Below the pieces are notes generated by a model. That model did no database searches. It was given only the letters and a program-made list of their open reading frames with translations, and had not been told where the DNA came from. Below are positions 22,252 to 35,392 of a stretch of 64,000 bases of DNA, one piece after another. Position 1 is the first letter of the stretch, and every line of letters starts with the position of its first letter. Source of the DNA: Dactylis glomerata (taxonomy: Eukaryota; Streptophyta; Magnoliopsida; Poales; Poaceae); NCBI GenBank assembly GCA_007115705.1, contig QXEO01002115.1, positions 4,371,340 through 4,435,339 of the forward strand, written 5' to 3'. A program made the position numbers and the translations under genes.

Positions 22252-25200
22252 ATGAGGCTTCTGCGGGTGGCCACCTGCAACCTGAACCAGTGGGCGATGG
22301 ACTTCGACACCAACCTCCGCAACGTCAAGGAGTCCATCGTCCGGGCCAAGGCCGCCGGCGCCGTGGTCCGCATCGGCCCCGAGCTCGAGCTCACCGGATA
22401 CGGATGCGAGGACCATTTCCTCGAGCAGGACACTTCAGCGCACGCGTGAGTCTTCTCCATGACCTACTAATGATTTTGAATCTAGTATGAGTTACGGAAA
22501 TTCAGGTAGTGCTGTGGCAGTGAGAAGATGGCATTAATTACTAATGTGGTGGGAATCTTTTTTCACGATCTTAGACGCCCTTGGGTACTTCAGTGTCAGA
22601 TAAGGGGAACGGACTATTTCTGATTTATTACTTTGGCAGAACATGTTATGGCGTCCAGTCATTGTACTAAATGAAATCAACTGAATGAAACCTGTTATGT
22701 GCTTTCGAGCAATGCATCTAGCAACTGGAGTGTCAGATGTGAGACCTCACCTGTCTTTTTCTGGGAACAGAGATTTTTTGTTGTGTAGTACGTCCTGGTT
22801 CTTACCTCTTTGATTTGTTTTTTCTGCACAGGCAGATCTTTTTATTTTCCACTTTGTATGATCTGAATTACAAAATTTAGTTAGGAAGTTATGATTCTTA
22901 CCCTCATAGGAGATTTTCCAAGAGGTCTAACCTCTTGCTAGAAATCCTATGAGATCATAGTATAGGAAAGCAATCCATATGATTTTTGGAGGGTTCAATC
23001 CTTGGATCAAATGGCCTCTATAGGAAGAATTCCTTTGAGTAAGAATCCTACAGAATTCCTTTGAAAATCCTTTAAATCAAACAGGGAATCAAACAGGCCC
23101 TAAATAAATATAATAATCCCTGATACAGAATTTCTGTCGAGGTTTGACATTCTGATGACAAGATAATTTGGATGATAATATATGTATATACTCGCTGTTA
23201 ATTACTCTTCTATATCAATTTGCAGATGGGAGTGCCTGAAGGACATTTTGTCGGGTGACTATACAGATAACATCTTGTGCAGCATAGGGATGCCTATTAT
23301 TTTCAAGAGTGTACGGTACAACTGCCAGGTTTTCTGTTTAAATCGCAAGATTATTATGATTCGGCCGAAGATGTCCCTTGCAAATGATGGAAACTATCGT
23401 GAATTCCGATGGTTTTCTGCTTGGACATATAAAGATGAACTTGTTGACTATCAACTCCCAATTGATGTCTCAGAGGCTATAGTCCAGGAGACTGTGCCTT
23501 TTGGTTATGGTTATATTCAGTTTCTTGATGTGTAAGTACTAATGCTTAAATTAGTTTTTTTTATGATTACAAATTTGTGCTTTTAGCCCGATTCTGTCTC
23601 AGTGACCTTACCTGATAGAGCACAAATTATTGTTTAGGGAGTTACGTGCCCATTACATCATCTTTAGCTAACATTATCTAAACCTATTTATTGCAAAAGA
23701 AAATATTTATTGTCTTACTGTTCTGCCAAATCACAATTTAACATGCCCTAACTGCTAAAAACTACATACTAAAATGTGTGTCTCGTTGAGTAAACCCTTA
23801 TACAAGAAATTGATTGCTCAAGTCTCCATTCTTTGCTAGAACAACTTTTATGGGTATTGTAATTCTCAGTCCTCTCTAAGCGCTACTCTGTGGGATTCTC
23901 TATAGCTTATGATGGCCTGTGCTGACATCATGATACGATAGGGCACCCTTGTCCATGAACAAGCTTAGACATTTGATCCTCTCTGGATGGAAACATGTTC
24001 AGCGCAACTGCTATTTATTTGAGACATGCATGATACTCAATGTCTAGACCAACAATTCTCCTGCATATCTTACAGATATCTATCTAAGTGCCTAGGATGT
24101 TCTTATTCCTTTCACTTTGAATTGTTATCCTCTGGGATTATTTTTAGGAAAATATCCTTATCTTGCATTTTTTTACCTCGTTACAATGTTGAAATGCACC
24201 TCTCAACACTTAGATGAACTCATTATCTTCTGTAAATGTGCTAATTGTTTTAAGGATCTTTAGCATATATGCTCCAGATTAAGCTCTGCTAATATGCTTA
24301 GGTTATTATGCATCGTTAATTATTGATATTACGCGTCTTGCATTTCTTGATGAAACTGACTGCTTAATTACCATGTTATTACCTGATTCTATTATAGCTT
24401 TTGATTTAGGTATTATGTTTCAGATCTTTGGCTGCTGAAACTTGTGAAGAGCTCTTTACTGCGAATGCCCCTCGGATTGACCTAGCATTCAGTGGCGTTG
24501 AGGTGTTCATGAATGCTAGCGGAAGCCATCATCAGTTAAGGAAGCTCAATCTTCGGATTGATTCCATAAGAAATGCAACCCGTTTATGTGGTGGTGTATA
24601 CATGTATGCCAATCAACAGGGTTGTGATGGTGCCCGCCTTTATTATGGTATGTCAACATGTCGGTATTTTCACTATGTTTTTCTTAGCATTATCTTATCT
24701 CTTTAAAAATTTGGAACTCCATATGGGGTTTAGGCACTATCAACATTCTATGTAGTTTCCCCCTTCTTTTTGGCACAAGACGCGGTGAGGATATATAGTG
24801 AGTGGTTTCTGTTGTGCCGGAATGCCATGTATCATTGAACCCTCTATCTTCAGTCTAGTAATAGCCTTTTGAAGACTCTAGTTAGAAGACCCTCTCCTCC
24901 CCCGAGGGCTCCTTGAGAGTCCACCGTCATCTTGGCGGCTGGCGTCTGGGAAAGGTCACTAGAGCACGCAGGCTGCGTCTGGCGGCTGGTGGTGGTGTTC
25001 CTCCTTGCTATGGCGCTTCGGAGGTTGAAGCTGGAGATGGAGGGGTATGAAATCACTGCCCTCCCGATCAATAAGTCTGCTGTCAAGGTTGGTGGTACCC
25101 CAGATTGAGTGGTGCTGCAGGGGTACCTGCTGCTTGTCCATGCTCCTTGCTGTTGCCGAGGTGGTGGAGGTGGGGAGAGGGATAAGCAGTCCTTTGGCAG

Positions 25201-28200
25201 ATCTGAAGGAGATCAGGCGAAGCTCCAACTTCCTAGTACAGCAACTTCCGCTCTCAAGGAGGATTTCCAGCCTGATGTTCAAGAGATTGCAGCCGGTGGA
25301 GTTCATCAGCAACAGAGATTCTTCAGAAGCTACGCTGCCCACTGCTCTGGTTGACTGGTGGTCTTCCTGCCGCTGTTGCTTCTTCTGGTTGAATGACGAC
25401 CCATCTTTTTCCTCCTGGCCAGTGAGCCTGAAGGGAGTCAGTGGTTCTTCCTCTCGACGTCTATGGTGAAGTTCCATGGAAGCTTTGTCGTCCCAAGTGG
25501 GGTCGTCCCCGGTGGTGGCGAGGTGCTAGTACGGGAGAAGCCTTGGACCCGATTGCTTTCTCCATCAAGTTGTTGGTGTTCTCTTTGCAAAAGACAGGGA
25601 CCAATTTGTAATTTTATTTTTTCTTTTGGGTCTTTCTGTAAGCTGCACTGTCCTTATTTTCTTAATATAAGTGGTGTCAGGGTCCTTCGGGGCCCTTCTT
25701 CTGTTTTTTTAAAGTAATAGCTTTCTTTTTCAAAACTACAAAAGGCTTGAGCATCATTTATCAATGGAAGGCCGGTAAAGAAAGTATGCAGCTAGGGAAT
25801 ATCCCAATAAGTGATGTAATCATTCCCAGCGTACCCAGATTATGGATTCAGTAGTAGTTCTGTGCTCCATTGACTTCAAGGATTCATCAATTGTCTTTAT
25901 TGAAGATGTTTGATTTTTTTCATGTGTTCAAAATTATTCTGAATGTTCTCACTAGATGGCTGTTGCTGCATTGCGGTGAATGGGGACGTGGTTGCCCAAG
26001 GATCACAATTCTCATTGAAGGATGTTGAAGTGTTGGATGCTCTGATTGATCTGGATGCTGTAAGTTTTAGCTTCTTTGGATCTTAGCTGTATATGCTGTT
26101 ACTACGCAACACCCTGGCCCAATTACTCAATGCCCACTCCTCCTGTGGGCAGGCCCATGTATACATAGCACCATTCTTGTACTACCATCCTCACTTTGTG
26201 TAATAAAGTTATCCTAGAGGTGCTACTTTTGGAATACAAGGGTATATATATGCTGGTTCAACTATATCTGAACTCCCCACGTGGTAATAATCCAACCACA
26301 GAACCAAACTTGGACTACATGGGCCTCACTCTTAACAGGCCGGGGTAAAGCACTTGTCTAGACAAATCTATGCATTTGATTTTTCAACTTCTCAATCTAA
26401 ATATTTAATACAACATTGTTAGTCAAAAGTTTTCAAAGTTGGACTTACGACATGTACAAAACTCCACTTTCCCTATACCCAAGGGAGTTAACAGTTATTG
26501 CATCATTACGGGTATGATAATTTGTCCAGTGGTTACATATATCTCCACTGTATGGTTAATCTTATTCTTATGCTCTTTTAAATAGAATTCGTACTGTTCC
26601 TCAAGGTCATAAGTTTTGGTTCTATTTAGATTGTAAATTACTAGTTTTTGTAGGTGTTGATTTATCTTTAATGTAGTTATATGGATTGTATTTTGGCATA
26701 ACTGAGCATCTTTTTTTGCAACCAGGTATCGAGTTATCGAGCATGTGTTTCTAGTTTTAGGGAGCAAGCAAGTCATGTAACAAAAGTACCTTGTGTTAAG
26801 GTGCAATATAAGCTTTGCCAAACATTTTGTAATGGAACGATTCCAACGAATCCAATCGAGGTTAGTTTCTGTTTCTATGTTTATATATTTCTGATATATT
26901 GCTGTATAGAATATTTTATGGCTGTTCTTTCTAACAAGAGATGCTATTGTAACAAGAGATGCTATTGTTTAATAATCTTATGTTGGAAATAAGTAGTCTC
27001 ACAATGATCAGCTGTTAGGACTTGACAAACATTATACACCACATGGTTGCATATTGTAGTAGTCTGAAAAATGACTTAAGCTTTCAAGTCATGCGGACTA
27101 GACGGCTAATGCAACATAGTTAATTAGAATTAAGCTGGTTTTTAAATTTCAGAATTGAACCCAGCGACTAATTCCTGAACTTCGTATGTTTAGCTTAGTT
27201 CTTAGCTAGGTTTGCATCTGGCATTGAGATCTTTCTGTTTTGTTCTTCATTGCAATTCTTAGAAAAACTCAAAATGTGGACCAACTTGGGTAGTCCTGAA
27301 AATTTGTTCTATGCATTACTTGATAACTATTGCTGTCAACTGACAGTTGATAGTGTCATAATGTTTGCCTGTGAGATTATAACATGAAATCACTATTTTT
27401 CTCATATCCCATGATCCAAATACTCCTTCGACTGATACTTCCCCCCTTTATTTCGTTGTTGTTGGGAGCTACTTTTTTTTTTGAGATCAAGAGTTTGGAG
27501 CTACTTCTTTTTTTGAGATCAAGAGTTTGTGCAGAGGCGAAGTTCCGACTAACCTTTTCCTATCACCTCTGAAGATTATGTATCACTGTCCTGAAGAGGA
27601 AATTGCATTTGGACCTAGTTGCTGGTTATGGGACTATCTTCGCAGAAGTCGAGCGTCGGGATTTTTGCTTCCACTTTCTGGTGGTGCGGATAGTTCTTCT
27701 GTTGCAGCAATTGTTGGCTGCATGTGCCAGCTTGTCATAAAAGGTCAGGCCAAACAGTCTTTCTTCATTTCCTCCTTTATTAGCACAATGTTTTATGAAA
27801 TGCCTCGTGAGATGTAGTTTGTGTTAGGAGTAAGCAACTTGTGAAATGCCTCGTCATAAAAGTCACATCGTTGTAACAGTCTGCTAAGGCCAGGCTGTAT
27901 GACCTTGGATAAAGCTATGGTTCATGGTGAATCGGTGATGTGTCTAATACCTTGGGTCCATGTAGACGCATAATTCCCTCTCGTGTCTGCAACTGTCAGC
28001 ACAGATCCTCTCTGGATATTCTTAACTATAGTATTTTTATTTCTTTGCAAGTTCATATGTGCTTTTCATCTGTAGTCACTTCCACAACTACACCTTTTCT
28101 TACCAGAGGATCATCAGCTATGGTTACACTTGTTCTTTCATGAAACTCATTTTGGTAATAGTAGGTTTTATTATGATAATACTCCTTCATTCAGAATTAG

Positions 28201-31200
28201 TAGTAACTATATTTGTGCAAAATCTCAAGTTCAGAAACAAAACCATAAAAAGTGCTTTTAAATATAATTCCAACAGTACCAACTTTGTGTCAGATAACCT
28301 ACATATTGTTATTATCGGATGAATTGTTGGCCAAAGCTTGTACTTGGGTAGTTAAAGTTTGCCTTATTCTTCTTAATAGAGGGAGTACACATTTCTGACA
28401 CTAATGATTTTCAATATGCATGACATGCAGATATAGAGAAAGGAGACGAGCAAGTTAAGGCAGATGCTATGCGGATTGGTCAATATAAAGATGGGGAGTT
28501 CCCCACAGATAGCAGAGAACTTGCAAAACGCTTGTTTTACACTGTTTACATGGGAACAGAAAATAGGTAAGCTTTAATTTAAGAAATCATTTTTTTATGT
28601 ATACCCTTTTCCAGAGCATGTCTCTTCCCATTTGACAGGCCTTGGAATATTCTTATATGCAATAACTTGAATCTGTAATGATGATATGCAACTTTATTTT
28701 CATATTTTGTTTCAAACCCTTTTTTAGTTTCTGTCATTTGTATTGAACTGAAACTAGCATTTCCATCATTTATTGGACAATATTTCTCATGAATTGAAAT
28801 CAGAGCAATAGTGTTTACTACTGAATCTAGCTACCAGAGTTCAGAAGTTCATGAGTTGGACCTGTTCCATATATGCTGCTGATCGATTGTTCTTTAATTT
28901 ATGGTTTTACTGTCTTCTGGTTTCCTTCATATGTGTTGCATATACTTTGCTTGTGCATATATAGTATATTTGTTGTTTTGTTTTGTCTTGTTCATAGTTT
29001 ATTTTCTCCACAGTTCAGAAGATACAAGATCACGTGCCAAAATGCTAGCTGAAGAGATTGGTTCATTCCACTTTGATGTACCTATTGACAGTGTAGTATC
29101 TGCGTTTCTTTCTTTGTTTGAAAGACTTACCGGGAAGCGGCCACTTTACAAGGTAGCTTTGTACTATGGCACTCTAGTCTACAAAAGTAGTTTATATGCA
29201 TTTGGGAACATACATTCTTAAAGTGCGAGGACTGAGAACATATACTCAACTTCATATCCCTATTTCATAACATATTATTTTTATGGCTAACGAAGAATGT
29301 TGAAGTGAAGGTTTTGTCCTATATCTCTTAAGGTGGACATTCTTAATTATAAACTGGTCTTGAGGCAATATTTGTGAAATGCGAATTATCCAAAACTTAA
29401 GTACTCAATAAGTCTGATCTTTGTTAGACAAAAACAGAAACAAACAGTGAAGTTTGTTCTCCCGCGTAATTTATTTGGAATACTGCTCCTATTTTACTTA
29501 TATACTGAAGTGAAAAATCATATTTATGACATGGCATATAATTAAGAAATCTATATTCGTTTGGGTAATCGAATGTCTTAATTTTGATAATGATAACAAG
29601 CAAAAGTAATCCAAAATCAAGAAAAGTGACTGGGAACAGTTGCAGGCCTGCATTTTGTTCAGTGACAAGCTGGAAGCAGCTGAGGTAGTTTCTGATGATC
29701 AGTATTTATGCTAATATAATTCAGGTTGATGGAGGAACACATACTGAGAATCTGGGATTACAAAATATTCAAGCTCGAGTCAGGATGGTGCTGGCCTTTA
29801 TGATGGCTTCTCTGATGCCATGGATTCATAACAAATCTGGGTTCTATCTTGTTCTGGGAAGCTCAAATGTCGATGAAGGATTGCGTGGTTACTTGACGAA
29901 GGTAAGTTTAATACATGTCTCTTTCCTTTTAGGGTGTCTCCAATGCTTATTTTAAGTTTGCCATAAGATAGATCCAAACACATTTGCTGTAGTTAACCAA
30001 AAGTCTCAGAATGCTTAAGCTTAAGGGCTGCTTTGGGCCTTAAGGTGAGGCCCATACGCCAGACCATCTCTTTAACCACTTCACTCCCTCGCATGGTGCA
30101 CGCACCAAATTGAGCAAAATACCAAATTGATTGTTCATCTTCTTCCCTGCTGTGCCTCGAATGTGCTCTGAAATTTGATGGTGTCCAGCACACTAGCACC
30201 TCTGGCCAGTGCCTCGGGCGACCGAATCCGCCTCTCCCCGCGTCGCTCCCCCGTTTCACTAGTACAAGACGATCGGGAAGGGACCGCTCTATGAAAAGGG
30301 GCCTGCAGCCATGGAGGATAGGCTGCACCAACCACCATTCCAGACCCTTGGTTTTTGCAGCCTCCACAGGCTGTCAGGCCACCGCCGCGTTCCCATGGAA
30401 GACGAAGTAGCGGTTCAGCGGTGGCAGCTGATGAGCCCACTTCCTCCTTACCCTGTCCAGCACTGCTGCCGCCGACAACTCCACCATCAAACGCCGCCGC
30501 CATAAGAAACGGTGAGCTCTGCACCTCCGCTGTTGGCGTCGCGGACACCTTGGCACTGGCGTTGGTTTCGTGCAGTCATGTGTCGTCGTTGCTGGCGATT
30601 CTCCCCTGAGCTCAAGTCATGGGCAGTGATTTTCGTTGTGTCCCATTTCCTCACCTACACAATGAGGTTAGTGGTGCTTGTTGTCCGGCAGCATGGTATC
30701 AACTAGCTCACGGGAGAGAAACTGCTTTCCTCCTCTGTCGTGAGCAGTGTAGAGAGGAGAGAAGCAACCATGTTTTATTCCTTGTAGCTGAGTCTCACAG
30801 GTATGAGGGACCTCAATGATTTTCTGCTTAGGACCGAGTACCACAATGCTTAATTCTTGCTATGGTCGACTTTAGTGCTTATGGCTCAGCCGTATTTCCA
30901 CATTGGACACGCCCTTAGGTAGGATGGTCTGGCATATGTTAGGAATATAGGTTAATTTAAGCAGCTTGGATACCAAAGAGAACTAAGTATACAATTTCCT
31001 CCATCAATCCTTCATTTCAAATCAGCGTTTGTTGAACTCTTGTTTAATACTCTATTGCTTCTTTTGTAAAGTATGACTGCAGTTCAGCTGATATAAACCC
31101 CATCGGAAGTGTAAGTAAGCAAGACCTTAGGGCTTTTCTACGATGGGCGGCAGTTCATCTTCAATATTCTTCCTTGGCTGAGGTTGAAGCTGCACCTCCT

Positions 31201-34200
31201 ACTGCAGAGCTTGAGCCAATCCGCACAGATTATAACCAGGTAACTAAATTTCCAAAAAATTTGATCTCCAGTTTCCAGTTTAGCTCAGCAGAGTTCCACA
31301 ACTAGTCTGTTTCAGTTTGTTGAATGGAACTGGCTGTTCTCATGATTATTTTAACTCTGCTCCCTTTTCTCATCGAATGGTACTTTGCTGCATCATAGCT
31401 TTAACACATATATTATGTAGATTCTGTGCTGCTCCGTCTCAGGTTTTGCTGGGGAATAACTTTTTAGCTCAATTGTTACGTTTCCCTCAAACTCAAAATA
31501 TCTCATTAGTATATTACTCGTTCAAGTTTCAGTTATACTTGTGCATAAAATTGACTTAGGTATTCTCGTTTAATCTTATTTCTGTTTAATTAGTTAGATG
31601 AAGTTGACATGGGGATGACGTATGAAGAGTTATCAATATATGGGAGATTAAGGAAAATATTCCGATGCGGTCCTGTTTCAATGTTTCAGGTTGGTCTCTG
31701 GTTGACTTGATTGTGTTGTTTCTTTACTTAAAATTCCTTTTGCAGCATTACTAGAAATTCGTATATTGTTGAGCTTCTATATTTTTTTTTAAAAAATAAA
31801 GTTTTTAGTTCAGAAAACTGACAATTTTGTAGTTCCATATATTTTGTTTGCTTTGTTAAGCAGGTTTATTTTGGGATTTCCTTTTTTAAGTTTTTATTTA
31901 AGCTGAAAACTGAGGGGGGGGGGGGGGGGGGAGCCTCGACAGTAAAACTTAATAAAAAGAATAATTTGTACAAGAAAGAGGGAATGTACAAAAGGGCATA
32001 GCCCAGGTCATAAACCAAAGAGAATTACAAAGCGTTTAGCCAGGCTATAAACGAGGATTTGAGATCATCCTTCATCCTGTAAGAAAGAAGGAAGAGGTCA
32101 CTTTCAAAAGAAAAGGACCAAGCTCTAACAGTAGGTTTGACATTGTCAAAGATAAGATCATTTCTTATCTTCCATATATTGCAGGAAGCAGTGGCAAATA
32201 CTTCGAAGAAGAAAGGCCTTCTAAAGTTAGATTTAGCGATAGTCATCATCTGCGGTAGATCGAGATTTTCTGCAAGTACTATGTTGATGTAATTCCAGCA
32301 TTGCCTACTGAAGATACAAGTCCAGAAAAGGTGGTCCCTGTTTTCCAATAAGCCATCGACGCAAAGGCAGCAAATTCCGTTATCATCCAGAGTGAAAATT
32401 TTCCTTATGAGCATATCCTCCGTGTTTAGGCGATCGTTAGCGAGCAGCCAGAAGAAAGATTTGATCTTGGGCGTGCACTTTGATTTCCAGATGCAAGAAG
32501 AAAATATGGGGGCTTGTATGTGATCAAATTTTCATCAAAAGCTTGTGCATGCAAGTCAAGAATATTTTTCACCGAGGCTAATTTTTCTATAGCAAAAGAG
32601 TGAAGCATGGGGAACTTTGTCATTGGGAGGTATGTAGTCCAATTGTCGCTCCAAAAAATGGCAGTGTCTCAAGCTATCGAGCAGGAGGCAATCCTCTTGA
32701 ACCTCAAGTAAAGTTTAATAGTGTCTCTCCATCAAAAGGAGCTATAAATATTGGTGGCTTGCGGTGTAGAGTTTTCATAACTCCTCCAAATTAGATGAAC
32801 CCAAGGGATGTTCTCCTAATTGAAAAAAATTGTACAAGAATTTAGAAGAAGTCCTCATTTTGGACAGCAAGATTAGTGATGCCCAAACCTCCTTTGGATT
32901 TCGGTATGCAGACTAGTTCCCGAGCCGCCAAAGATTTAGGTCTGTTGGAGTTATCCAGTTAATTCTTCTTGATTTATCCAAGATTTCAATGGCTCCATCC
33001 GCAAGCCTAAACGTACGGAGGTAGAAGGTGGGGAGGGAGCTGAGTATGGCATTAGTCACCATGATTATCCCATCAAGGGAAAGGAAGGAGGTGGTGGCAG
33101 CAAGGTGATGATTGATCCTTGAATATAAAGGCCCAAGGTCACGATTGCGTGGTCTGCACAGGCCAAGAGGGAGGCTGAGATAGGTGAAGGGGGTTGCCTT
33201 GTCTCAGCACCTACGGCAGTGGTAAGTTTTCCCTGGGACGCAATTTAGGAGGACCGAAGAAGTGCCAGAAGCAAGGATAGATCTGATCCAACCAATAAAG
33301 TGGTCATCGAAGCCGTAGTGTTTCAACATGGATAGATTCGCGTCATGCTCGATCATGTCGAAGGCTTTGGCAAAGTCAAATTTGAGAACAATGATCTCTC
33401 TTTTGAACTGATCACATTGGTGAAGAAATTCAAAATACCAAGCGAGACAATCTTGAATGGTCCTTTTTTTATGAAACCATATTGGGCTTTGGTGGATAAT
33501 TTTGAGGATTACTCTTTGAAGGCGGTCGGCGAGGAATTTAGTGAGTAGCTTGAGGCAGGAGTTGAGAAGCTAAATGGGTCTATAATCACCAAGAGTTTCA
33601 GGATTGGAGACCCTTGGGATCAGTATGATATGGGAATTATTAATGCTTTCTAGGTTCGCAGTGCCATTGAAAAAAGCATGACAGTGGGTATGGAAATCAT
33701 TCTTAATAATATGCCAGCACCTCTTGACAAAAAGGCTACTAAAGCTGTCTGCACCTGGGCATGGTCGGTGGGCAGCAATTTAATAATATTGTCCATCTCC
33801 TCAGAAGTGAAGCGGTGGGAGAGCAAACCAAACCATCTGTTCTAGTAAATGAGATCTCCAAGAGAAAAGTGCATGGTTGGTTTATCAGAAGAACCCAAAC
33901 GCTTAGAGAAAGTGTTCCAGATAATAGCACCTTAGATTCATGATCGTTGTAAGAGATCCCATTGTTTGAAGTGAGAGATGGTATTTTATTCCTTCTGTAA
34001 GACTTGGTGGCAGCAATTTAGTTCTCCTCCAAGTTTCACCCACCTTATGGTGCACCTATTTTTCCAGTATATGCGTTTATAATGTAAAAGATTGGTAATG
34101 CGCCTTTTGACAATTTCAAAATTGAATTCTCGTAAAGAGAGAGGTCTTTGTTCTTCCAAGCCATCCAGGAGGTTGAGCACTACATAGCATCTGTCAATCC

Positions 34201-35392
34201 ACGTGGCGATACGCAAAGTCTTTTTGCTCCAATTCTTTAGGGTTTTTTCTAGTGTTCTTGAGTTTTGAGGAAATGATACCCGCGCAGTCTCTAATCCTAC
34301 AGGGGCCCAGGCGTTTCCCACCACCTTCATGAAACCTTGACAATCCAGCTAGAAATTAGGTTTTTTCATTGATTGCACTCTAGTTTCTCTTTCAGTAAAG
34401 TAAGTAATTCTTAAAGGGGGTGGCTATAAATAGTTCAACGTTCTGCTCCCCTGCATGTTTTTCACCTCTCTCCTCGCTTGTGGGGTTAGTAGTGGATGGT
34501 ATTGTGAAATCTCAGAACTAACACTTTCACCAAACTAATCTTGATACTTGAATAATAACATTTACCAACAAGCATCAAAAGTTCAATCTGTGCAATAGCA
34601 AGCATCGATATCGTCTCTATATGGTGGTTTTCTTTGAGCTTTTCTCGTTTTATGGGGTGTATTTTGGACTTGGGATACCAAGAGAGCAGCACAAGAGTGA
34701 GCACAGAAAGCTCTTTGCTCTATATTCTGTTGGTATACTTGGGTTTCCCCAGCCCAGGTACTACAGCTGATGTGATGTTAGCTGGTTGATGAGGTACATA
34801 TTTTAGTTGTGTTTAGTACTGTTTATTTTAGTCTTATTATTGTAATGTTTTTGCTGAAAATCTGGATACAATACAGGAAATAATAAATTGGTATTTAAAT
34901 GATGAGTTCAGTTATTTAATTTATTGTCATCAATTCAAATATGTATATCTGTGTAAAATGCTATATATATATTGCTACAGAACCTCTGCCACAGGTGGTG
35001 TGGGAGACTATCCCCCTCAGAAGTGGCTGACAAAGTGAAGCACTTCTATAAATTCTATGCCATAAACCGACATAAGATGACTGTCTTGACGCCATCATAT
35101 CATGCTGAGGTACTTGTTTCAGTTTGTAAGCAGAAAACTTGCCTTCTGCTGCTATAACATTGGACTATTTTTGCAGAGCTATTCACCGGAAGATAACAGG
35201 TTTGATCTTCGGCAGTTTCTATACAACACAGCATGGCCATACCAGTTTCGGAAGATCGATCAACTTGTGCAAGATATTGACAAAGATTCTACAGATGTGC
35301 AATTAAGAGAACACAGAGCTGTTAGATCTGCCCAGGGAAGTGGAATGGGAGTTGTGGCCGCGGGATCTGGCAATCCCAGTGCTGGGTTGTAA
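22252..35392 (+). CDS. NADS: Glutamine-dependent NAD(+) synthetase, 13 exons, 730 aa
   Basis: Makes NAD+ from deamido-NAD+, ATP and glutamine, the last step of de novo and salvage NAD synthesis, in the cytosol. Coding exons: 22252-22445, 23226-23531, 24424-24647, 25956-26059, 26726-26860, 27575-27743, 28431-28566, 29014-29152, 29725-29901, 31072-31239, 31594-31689, 34981-35109, 35177-35392. All introns are GT-AG and the frame stays open throughout. The N-terminal part is a nitrilase-type amidase with its triad in place: Glu44 ([10 protein letters not shown]), Lys113 ([10 protein letters not shown]) and Cys173 (ETCEELF). The C-terminal half is the synthetase, with the ATP pyrophosphatase loop SGGADS at 356-361, and [15 protein letters not shown] further on. 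Length matches the plant family (about 735 aa). The first ATG gives the conserved [14 protein letters not shown] start. The C-terminal tail (after [13 protein letters not shown]) is a little shorter and different from the rice protein as I remember it. The gene appears functional despite 10 kb of intron insertions. Confidence 0.96.
22880..23103. mobile_element. MITE-like insertion in NADS intron 1
   Basis: AT-rich sequence with internal self-complementary AGGATTC/GAATCCT-type words that ends in AACAGGCCCTAA, the terminal motif of many grass Tourist/hAT-like MITEs (GGGCCTGTT in reverse). The matching left terminus is not clear, so the left border is approximate. Confidence 0.4.
24850..25715. 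other. GC-richer insertion in NADS intron 3
   Basis: Base composition changes sharply from AT-rich intron to GC-rich DNA for about 850 bases, ending in a T-rich TTAATATAAGTGG...GTTTTTTTAAA tail like the 3' end of a retroposed sequence. Overlapping frames on both strands (for example minus 24959-25477) have no recognisable domain and look incidental. It may be a 5'-truncated LINE or retroposed transcript; this is inference. Confidence 0.4.
27465..27528 (+). repeat. 32-bp tandem duplication in NADS intron 5
   Basis: Two copies of GGAGCTACTT(T/C)TTTTTTTGAG and following bases (27465-27496, 27497-27528), 46 bases before exon 6. Confidence 0.75.
28182..28385. mobile_element. Stowaway-like MITE in NADS intron 6
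   Basis: Flanked by TA. Begins CTCCTTCATTC and ends AATAGAGGGAG, the CTCCCTC-type termini of grass Stowaway/Mariner MITEs. About 200 bases. Confidence 0.5.
29932..30914. mobile_element. PIF/Harbinger-like non-autonomous element in NADS intron 9
   Basis: Termini GGGTGTCTCCAATG and CATTGGACACGCCC are imperfect inverted repeats, flanked on both sides by TTA, the target duplication typical of PIF/Harbinger. The 983-base body is GC-rich with no transposase frame. The minus-strand frame at 30135-30548 is low-complexity Gly/Ala/Arg-rich and is not taken as a gene. The GC-rich core may be captured genic sequence. Confidence 0.6.
31883..34330 (-). mobile_element. 5'-truncated LINE in NADS intron 11
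   Basis: Minus-strand non-LTR retrotransposon relic of about 2.4 kb, lying wholly in intron 11. From its 5' end: the region before the reverse transcriptase (33986-34330, 114 codons, with [14 protein letters not shown] and [14 protein letters not shown]), reverse transcriptase pieces around 33240-33640 ([20 protein letters not shown] and [13 protein letters not shown]), and the zinc-binding domain typical of plant LINE ends (32025-32414, C-x2-C ... HLFWTC). Several stops and frameshifts separate the parts. The endonuclease is missing. The 3' end carries a C18 run (minus strand) and an A-rich tail. Confidence 0.85.
31914..31931. repeat. G18 homopolymer
   Basis: Eighteen consecutive G at the 3' edge of the LINE. 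On the minus strand it is a C run just before an A-rich tail. Confidence 0.85.

Noticed and set aside
22110..22460. Minus-strand frames over NADS exon 1
   Set aside because: Shadow frames of a GC-rich coding exon whose sense frame is the conserved N-terminus.
24959..25477. 172-codon minus-strand frame in NADS intron 3
   Set aside because: No recognisable domain, biased composition, and a competing frame on the other strand. Treated as part of an insertion.
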